Shown here: in pieces, positions 58,840 to 64,000 of the stretch
Layout of the letters: the number at the start of each line of letters is the position of its first letter
Position numbering within the stretch: position 1 is the stretch's first letter
Assembly: GCF_009753715.1 (NCBI RefSeq)
Contig: NZ_WQMS01000006.1
Coordinates: forward strand, 310,001-374,000
Length of the DNA: 64,000 bases
Direction of reading: 5' to 3'
From: Sphingomonas horti
GTDB taxonomy: Bacteria > Pseudomonadota > Alphaproteobacteria > Sphingomonadales > Sphingomonadaceae
Made by a program: the position numbers and the translations under genes
Notes under the pieces: generated by a model
Told to the model about the DNA's origin: nothing
The model's input: only the letters and a program-made list of their open reading frames with translations
Databases searched by the model: none

Positions 58840-59682
58840 TTATCGCTTGAGCGGGCTCGTGCGCGTGCAAGGGCCCAGCGCCTCCAGCACGAAGCGATAG
58901 TCGTTCCGTGCATCCTGCGCCGATCCGGCGTCCAGGTCGGCTACGGCTTCGGCCGGGAGCTCCCGAGGCAGGCCGCAGGCGAGGCGATACCAGAGCAGGC
59001 TGTCCCGAGGCGGCGCCTCGGCGGCTTGGTCGACGATCTCGCCCAGCGCGACCGACCATTGCTTTTCCTGCCCGGGCCGGCTCAGCACGCTGATCGAAAT
59101 CGGCCGGTGCTCGCGCGTCGACAGGAAGATCTGGGTCTCGCCTTCGCCGGGGATGGTGCCGTCGACATGGAAGGCGCTGGTTATGCCGGTGATCGGCGGG
59201 GGTGCGTCGGCGCGGAGCGCTTCGGTCAGGATCGCGCGGACGCGCTGCTCGATGTCGGGCGTCAGCGGCAGCTGCGCGTCGGGCGCGACCAGCTGCAGCT
59301 CGCCGGGCTTGCCGGCGACCGGCCGGGCGAGCAGCAGCACTTGCGTGTCCTTCAGCTTCGGCGCCTTGCCTTTCGCGTTCAGCGGCACATCGACCAGATA
59401 GCTGACGCTCGGCGGCAGCCCGCCGGCCCCGCGAATCAGTGCGTCCGCGGTCGCCTCGACATACAGCCGCGCGTGCCCCGGAGCGACGCCGGGCGCCCGT
59501 TCGGGCTTCAGGCGAATCGTATCCGAAATCGTGGCGATCACGGCAATCGGAGCGATCAGCGCGCGATCGGCGAGGTCGGCATAGCTGTAGCGGGCGGGGG
59601 AAGGAGCTGTCTGGGCGCGGCTGTCCACCGCTGTCAGCAGCATGCATGCCGTAGCGGCAATCAGGAGAGGGATACGGTTCAT
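58840..59682 (-). CDS. Exported protein of unknown function
   Basis: 280 residues. Signal peptide (MNRIPLLIAATACMLLTAVDSRAQ). Mature part is mixed alpha/beta with few motifs (RYSYADLADRALIAPIAV, HVDGTIPGEGETQIFLSTREH). Cys pair ACG and PCT near the end. Upstream of the peroxidase gene on the same strand, 134 bases away. No family recognised. Confidence 0.7.
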   Translation of the reverse strand: MNRIPLLIAATACMLLTAVDSRAQTAPSPARYSYADLADRALIAPIAVIATISDTIRLKPERAPGVAPGHARLYVEATADALIRGAGGLPPSVSYLVDVPLNAKGKAPKLKDTQVLLLARPVAGKPGELQLVAPDAQLPLTPDIEQRVRAILTEALRADAPPPITGITSAFHVDGTIPGEGETQIFLSTREHRPISISVLSRPGQEKQWSVALGEIVDQAAEAPPRDSLLWYRLACGLPRELPAEAVADLDAGSAQDARNDYRFVLEALGPCTRTSPLKR

Positions 59683-59730
59683 TTCTCGCGCGTTACAGCC
59701 TTTCGGACCGGTGCCGCTACTCCAATAATC

Positions 59731-59759
59731 CCGCTGTGGGACCGTAGGTTCCGCAGCGG
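59731..59759. promoter_or_regulatory. 13-bp hairpin between divergent genes
   Basis: CCGCTGTGGGACC (59731-59743), loop GTA, GGTTCCGCAGCGG (59747-59759): all 13 positions pair if G-U is allowed. No U-tract on either strand. It lies in the 229-base divergent region before tonB. Confidence 0.45.
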
Positions 59760-59770
59760 CGACAAAGCGT

Positions 59771-59799
59771 TTGCGTCATGAAAGCGTGAGCGATAAACA
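59771..59799 (+). promoter_or_regulatory. Possible tonB promoter
   Basis: TTGCGT at 59771 and TAAACA at 59794 with a 17-base spacer. Weak match; no Fur box recognised. Confidence 0.35.
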
Positions 59800-59911
59800 G
59801 CCGGGCTTCTGCCTGATTGCATAATAACAGGGGCGGATGGATTGCACTGCGGCATCCGGGTCGGCGCTCCCTTCGCTCCGGCCGTGCCGAGAGAGGGAGA
59901 TTCAATTCTGA

Positions 59912-60574
59912 ATGGCCTACGCTGACAAACAAGGCTTGAACGGCAGCAAGGTCGCGTCGATCGTCATCGTGATCCTGATCCACGCGCTCCTGGGCTACGC
60001 GTTCGTGACCGGCCTTGCGTTCAACGTCATCAAGAAGGTCGCGACAGACCTCAAGACGTTCGACGTGCAGGAGGAGCCGCCGCCCCCCGAGGAGCCGCCG
60101 CCTCCGCCGCCGCCGGAACAGAAGGTTGAGCCGCCGCCCGTCGTGGTCCCGCCGCCGATCGTGCAGGCGCCCACCGTGCAGGCGCCGGTGATCATCGCGC
60201 GCCCGAACCCGCCGCCGGTGTTCGTGCCGTCGCCGCCCGCGCCGCCGCCGCCGCCGCCGCCGCCGGTTCCGACCGTCTCCAAGGCCGCCAACGCCAAGGG
60301 CGACCCCAATCGCTGGTTCACGACGGACGACTATCCGCCGCGTGCCCTGCGCGAGGGCGCCGAAGGCTCGGTGCGCATTGCCTGGGACATCAACACCGAA
60401 GGTCGTGCCGAAAATTGCCACGTCGTCTCCTCGAGCGGCAATGCCGATCTCGACGAAGCGTCGTGCCGCGTGATCCTGCGCAAGGGCCGCTACAGCCCCG
60501 CGCTCGATCAGAACGGCAACCCGATCAAGGTGACGAACCAGCAGCGCACCGTTCGCTGGCAGATTCCAAAGTGA
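59912..60574 (+). CDS. tonB: TonB energy transducer
   Basis: 220 residues. One N-terminal membrane anchor (about 15-36), a proline-rich spacer (PPPPEEPPPPPPP and PPAPPPPPPPPPV) and the TonB C-terminal domain (YPPRALREGAEGSVRIAWDI, SSSGNADLDEASC). Passes proton-motive energy to outer membrane receptors. First gene of a tonB-exbB-exbD-exbD operon; a TonB receptor is in the same window. Confidence 0.95.
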   Translation: MAYADKQGLNGSKVASIVIVILIHALLGYAFVTGLAFNVIKKVATDLKTFDVQEEPPPPEEPPPPPPPEQKVEPPPVVVPPPIVQAPTVQAPVIIARPNPPPVFVPSPPAPPPPPPPPVPTVSKAANAKGDPNRWFTTDDYPPRALREGAEGSVRIAWDINTEGRAENCHVVSSSGNADLDEASCRVILRKGRYSPALDQNGNPIKVTNQQRTVRWQIPK

Positions 60575-60632
60575 TGGCGGTGCTGCGCACGCGCAGCGTC
60601 GGATGTCTGAACTATTCTAGAGGATTTAACGC

Positions 60633-61475
60633 ATGATCACTCAAATCGCTTTCCTGCAGGAGGCCGCATCGGCCACCGCCACCGCCGCCAAGGGCGAGAA
60701 CCCATACGGCCTTCTGCCCGCTCTGCAGCAGGGTGGTCTCATCGCCTGGTCGGTGTTCATCATCCTGGTCGGCATGTCGATCTTCTCCTTCTACATCCTG
60801 TTCACCAAGCTGTTCGAGCAGCAGAAGATCATCAACCAGGGCCGCAAGATGCGCTCCGGCTTCTGGAACATGACCAGCCTGCGCGAAGGTGCGAACAAGC
60901 TCGAGAAGAATTCGGCCTATCGCCAGATCGTCGACGACGCGCTGGTCGCGCAGGAGCAGCACGCCAAGCTGACCGACCCGGTCGAGGCGCATGACTGGAT
61001 CCACGGCTCGATCAACCGCAGCCAGGGCCTGATCAACTCGAAGCTGGGCTCGGGCCTGGCGTTCCTCGCCACCGTCGGCGCGACCGCGCCGTTCATCGGC
61101 CTGTTCGGTACCGTCATCGGCATCTACCGCGCACTGATCAAGATCGGCCTGGCCGGCCAGGCATCGATCGACGCCGTCGCCGGTCCGGTCGGTGAGGCGC
61201 TGATCATGACCGCGCTCGGCCTCGTCGTCGCGGTCCCCGCGGTGCTTGCCTACAACTGGCTGCAGCGCCGCAACAAGGGCATCGCAGAAGACCTCGCGGC
61301 CTTCTCGAACGACGTGCTGGGCTACGTCATGTCCGGCGGCAACGTGAAGCCTTCGGCCGTGCGTCCGGCGACTGCGCCGGCGGGTGCGTCGACCAAGCCG
61401 GCGACCACCACCGCCAAGCCGGTCACCGGTTCGACGACTGCTGGCCAGACCGGCGGCGTGCCGAACAAGGCGTAA
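60633..61475 (+). CDS. exbB: MotA/TolQ/ExbB proton channel
   Basis: 280 residues. Three membrane segments; AWSVFIILVGMSIFSFYIL first, then GLAFLATVGATAPFIGLFGTV and VGEALIMTALGLVVAVPAVLAYNW. Forms the channel with ExbD. C-terminal Thr/Ala-rich tail of about 45 residues. 58 bases after tonB. Confidence 0.95.
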   Translation: MITQIAFLQEAASATATAAKGENPYGLLPALQQGGLIAWSVFIILVGMSIFSFYILFTKLFEQQKIINQGRKMRSGFWNMTSLREGANKLEKNSAYRQIVDDALVAQEQHAKLTDPVEAHDWIHGSINRSQGLINSKLGSGLAFLATVGATAPFIGLFGTVIGIYRALIKIGLAGQASIDAVAGPVGEALIMTALGLVVAVPAVLAYNWLQRRNKGIAEDLAAFSNDVLGYVMSGGNVKPSAVRPATAPAGASTKPATTTAKPVTGSTTAGQTGGVPNKA

Positions 61476-61557
61476 GTTTGGACTGGCGGGCGCTTCCCTT
61501 CATAGCGTCCGCCACCCACCGCCGGAGACTTTCGGCGGCAAGACAGGATAGGATCCA

Positions 61558-62037
61558 ATGGCAGTTGCAGTCGGGGGTGACGAAGAGATCCCCATGTCCG
61601 ACATCAATACGACGCCACTCGTGGACGTCATGCTGGTGTTGCTCATCATCTTCCTGATCGCGGTTCCGGTGGTGGTCCAGACCGTGCAGGTGAAGCTTCC
61701 GAACGTTCGCTTCGACCCGACCACCACCAAGCCCGAAAACGTGTCGCTGACCGTGCGCGCCGAACAGGATGGCTCGTGCGGCGTGTATTGGGGCATGACC
61801 AGGGTCAATGCCACCGAGTTGCTCAATCGCGCGGTCGCCAAGCTGCGCCGCGAGATCGACCGTCAGGGTGGCGTGAATGCGCCGGGCCTGGAGCTTCCGG
61901 AGGCGCACATCCGCGGCGACATCAACACGCCGTACCGCTGCATCGGCGGTGCGATCTACACGATGCAGCTGGCCGGCTTCAGCCGCGTCGGGTTCATTTC
62001 CGAACCGCCTCCGGGCGGCGTCGTCGAGCGCATGTAA
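61558..62037 (+). CDS. exbD: ExbD-family protein with Cys pair
   Basis: 159 residues. Single membrane helix with the essential Asp23 in PLVDVMLVLLI. Periplasmic domain contains Cys74 and Cys128, which could form a disulfide; the second ExbD lacks them. Second subunit of the TonB motor. Confidence 0.92.
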   Translation: MAVAVGGDEEIPMSDINTTPLVDVMLVLLIIFLIAVPVVVQTVQVKLPNVRFDPTTTKPENVSLTVRAEQDGSCGVYWGMTRVNATELLNRAVAKLRREIDRQGGVNAPGLELPEAHIRGDINTPYRCIGGAIYTMQLAGFSRVGFISEPPPGGVVERM

Positions 62038-62049
62038 GGAGTAGTCATC

Positions 62050-62475
62050 ATGGCAATGAGTGGTGGCCAAGACGACGGAATGCCATTTATCGAAATGAAC
62101 ATGACGCCGCTGATCGACGTCTTGCTCGTGCTTCTCATCATGTTCATCATCACGATTCCGATCCAGACCCACGCGGTGAAGATCGATCTGCCGGTCAACA
62201 GCGATGTGAACAACCCGCCGCCGATCGATCCGATCAAGAACACGGTCTCGGTCGATCCGGCCGGCACCGTGACTTGGAACGGCTCGCCGATCGACATGGT
62301 GACGCTGCGTCTCTACCTAGAGCGTACCCGCGCGATGAGCCCGGAGCCGGAACTGCACGTGCAGCCCGATCCCCAGGCGCGCTATGCGGTGGTGGACAAC
62401 GTGCTTGCAGTCATCAAGCGCTCGGGCGTGACCAAGATGGGCTTTGTCGGCAACGAGCAGTATCGCGCGTTCTGA
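62050..62475 (+). CDS. exbD: Second ExbD-family protein
   Basis: 141 residues. Helix with Asp23 in TPLIDVLLVLLIMF; periplasmic domain VKIDLPVNSD... without Cys. The exbB-exbD-exbD order resembles Xanthomonas exbD1/exbD2, where the second has a special role. 12 bases after the first exbD. Confidence 0.92.
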   Translation: MAMSGGQDDGMPFIEMNMTPLIDVLLVLLIMFIITIPIQTHAVKIDLPVNSDVNNPPPIDPIKNTVSVDPAGTVTWNGSPIDMVTLRLYLERTRAMSPEPELHVQPDPQARYAVVDNVLAVIKRSGVTKMGFVGNEQYRAF

Positions 62476-62497
62476 CCTTCGCCTGATCGACACAAGA

Positions 62498-62525
62498 GGG
62501 CGGGGCCGCAAGGCTCCGCCCTTTT
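62498..62525 (+). terminator. Intrinsic terminator after exbD
   Basis: GGGCGGGGCC / GGCTCCGCCC stem (one G-U) with loop GCAA, then TTTT. Ends the tonB operon. Confidence 0.85.
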
Positions 62526-62534
62526 CGCATTTCC

Positions 62535-62642
62535 GTCATCCCGGGCTTGACCCGGGACCTACCTTTCCTTTGACCGATCGCAACAAGAAGGTAGGCCCCG
62601 GCTCAAGCCAGTCCTGAACCTGTCGAAGGAGCCGGGGTGACG
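62535..62642. repeat. Composite repeat before hrpB
   Basis: GTCATCCCGGGCTTGACCCG on the left and GGAGCCGGGGTGACG on the right, as in the 17602 family, with a CCTGAACCTGTCGAAGG block inserted that matches the arm of the 36452 family. It supplies AAGGAG upstream of GTG 62637. Confidence 0.75.
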
Positions 62643-62645
62643 ATC

Positions 62646-64000
62646 GTGAACGTTACCAATCTGCCGATCCACGCCGTCCTTCCCGACCTGCTCGCCGCCC
62701 TGCGCGCCGGCAGCAGCGCCGTCGTGGTCGCGCCGCCGGGAGCCGGCAAGACCACCGCGATCGCGCCCGCGCTGCTCGATCAGCCCTGGTGCGCCGGCGA
62801 GGTGCTGCTGCTGTCCCCCCGCCGGATCGCCGCGCGCGCCGCCGCCGAGCGGATGGCGGAGTTGGCCGGCGAACCGGTCGGCCGCACCTTCGGCTATGCG
62901 ACGCGTATGGACGCGAAGCGCTCGGCCGCGACGCGGGTTACCGTCCTGACCGAAGGCATTTTCGTCAATCGCATCCAGGCCGACCCGGAGCTCGCCGGGG
63001 TCTCGGCCGTGCTGTTCGACGAAGTGCACGAGCGCAGCCTGGACAGCGACTTCGGCTTGGCTCTTGCGCTGGACGCCCAGGCGGCGCTGCGCCCCGACCT
63101 GCGGCTGGTCGCGATGTCGGCGACGCTGGACGGCACCCGCTACGCTGAGCTGATGGACGGCGCGCCGGTAGTCGAGAGCGCGGGCCGCTCGTACCCGCTC
63201 GATCTCCGCTATCTCGGCCGGTCGCCCGAGCTGCGGATCGAGGATGCGATGGCCTCCGCGATCCGCGGCGCGATCAGGAACGAGGACGGCGGCATCCTTG
63301 CTTTCCTGCCCGGCGTTGCGGAGATCGAGCGCACTGCCGAGCGATTGGGTCCGCTCGCGGACAGCATCGTCGTGCACAAGCTTCACGGCCAGATCGATCC
63401 TGCCGCCCAGCGGGTCGCGATCGCACCGGCGGGCCCGTGCCAGCGCAAACTGGTGCTCGCCACGTCGATCGCGGAGACGAGCCTGACGCTCGACGGCGTG
63501 CGGATTGTCGTCGATTCCGGTCTCGCCCGGCGCCCGCGCTACGATCGCGCGGCGGGGATGACGCGTCTTATGACCGAGCGGGCCAGCCAGGCCGCTGTCA
63601 CCCAGCGCGCCGGCCGCGCCGCGCGGCAGGGCGCCGGGATCGCCTATCGTCTCTGGGAGGAGGCCGCGACTGCCGGCCTGCCGCGCTTCGACCCGCCCGA
63701 GATCCTGGAGGCCGACCTGTCGCCGCTGCTGCTGGCGTCGGCGATCTGGGGCGTCGCCGATCCGCGTGACCTGCGCTGGCTCGACCCGCCGCCGGATGCG
63801 GCCATAGCCGAGGCGCGCGCGCGTCTCACCGCGCTCTGCGCGCTGGATGGGGAAGGCCGGCCCACGCCGCACGGTCGTCGCATCGCCGAGCTGCCGATGC
63901 CGCCCCGCATCGCGCACATGCTGGTCGAGGCGGATCGGTTGGGCGTGCTGCCGCTCGCCACCGAAGTCGCTGTGCTCCTCTCCGAACGCGGCCTCGGCGG
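62646..64000 (+). CDS. hrpB: ATP-dependent helicase HrpB, 3' end outside window
   Basis: DExH RNA/DNA helicase; 451 codons in view, no stop. Walker A VAPPGAGKTT, DEVH box LFDEVHERSLD, SAT, and QRAGRAAR (the usual QRAGRAGR with one change). GTG at 62646 chosen (MNVTNLPI); GTG at 62637 lies five bases after AAGGAG from the repeat and is also possible. Confidence 0.93.
   Translation, partial: MNVTNLPIHAVLPDLLAALRAGSSAVVVAPPGAGKTTAIAPALLDQPWCAGEVLLLSPRRIAARAAAERMAELAGEPVGRTFGYATRMDAKRSAATRVTVLTEGIFVNRIQADPELAGVSAVLFDEVHERSLDSDFGLALALDAQAALRPDLRLVAMSATLDGTRYAELMDGAPVVESAGRSYPLDLRYLGRSPELRIEDAMASAIRGAIRNEDGGILAFLPGVAEIERTAERLGPLADSIVVHKLHGQIDPAAQRVAIAPAGPCQRKLVLATSIAETSLTLDGVRIVVDSGLARRPRYDRAAGMTRLMTERASQAAVTQRAGRAARQGAGIAYRLWEEAATAGLPRFDPPEILEADLSPLLLASAIWGVADPRDLRWLDPPPDAAIAEARARLTALCALDGEGRPTPHGRRIAELPMPPRIAHMLVEADRLGVLPLATEVAVLLSERGLG

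Overview
The window is a contiguous, gene-dense, high-GC chromosomal segment that looks like an aerobic alphaproteobacterium of the Sphingomonadaceae (Sphingomonas or a close relative). Three things point there: two secreted proteins ending in PEP-CTERM tails of the 'PEPxTWA(M/L)MI' kind, a TonB-dependent receptor with an 'IIVTAQKREE' plug start beside a TPR-sulfotransferase, and many intergenic palindromic repeats of the sphingomonad type. I saw no tRNA, rRNA, CRISPR array, transposase or phage gene. The first gene (poly-HAMP kinase) and the last (hrpB) run off the window.

Layout. 1-8.0 kb: a very long hybrid histidine kinase with at least eight 92-residue HAMP units, coupled to a receiver-PAS-kinase-receiver protein, then a convergent trio (winged-helix-like protein plus two DUF5985-type membrane proteins). 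8.1-13.4 kb: two thiolase-fold proteins and two flavoproteins. 13.5-15.7 kb: a near-consensus sigma-54 promoter before a 39-residue membrane peptide and a two-gene ABC transporter. 15.8-17.6 kb: a proline-rich protein, a lipoprotein and a PEP-CTERM protein. 17.7-21.8 kb: a sulfate-assimilation operon on the minus strand (cobA, DUF2849, cysI, DUF934, cysH). 22.0-27.2 kb: selO-astD, an alpha/beta hydrolase and a nitronate-monooxygenase-like flavoprotein behind a leader with two mutually exclusive hairpins. 27.3-33.2 kb: a TPR protein, then a minus-strand operon of APH-family kinase, dienelactone hydrolase and acyl-CoA dehydrogenase that resembles the split form of ACAD10/11 (LvaA/LvaC) 4-hydroxyacyl-CoA chemistry, and a 2-hydroxyacid dehydrogenase. 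33.3-40.3 kb: SH3 protein, pncC, a biosynthetic/degradative thiolase, prepilin peptidase, eda, a small subtilase, an L,D-transpeptidase and a thioredoxin-reductase-like enzyme. 40.3-46.9 kb: a frameshifted small gene, trmD-rplS with a strong terminator, a DUF3857/transglutaminase-TPR protein, a second PEP-CTERM protein and an EamA transporter. 46.9-55.3 kb: TPR-sulfotransferase, TonB receptor, a lower-GC lipoprotein, S9 peptidase and folB. 55.3-64 kb: a secreted RTX haem peroxidase, a periplasmic unknown, the tonB-exbB-exbD-exbD operon and the start of hrpB.

How it fits together. Envelope and uptake (tonB operon with TonB receptor), sulfur assimilation (siroheme methyltransferase feeding the sulfite reductase) and acyl-CoA/lactone breakdown are the recognisable functional groups. 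A recurring structural theme is that palindromic repeats sit at gene ends and in three cases supply the last codons of a protein (cobA, eda, sulfotransferase), and possibly the start region of hrpB.
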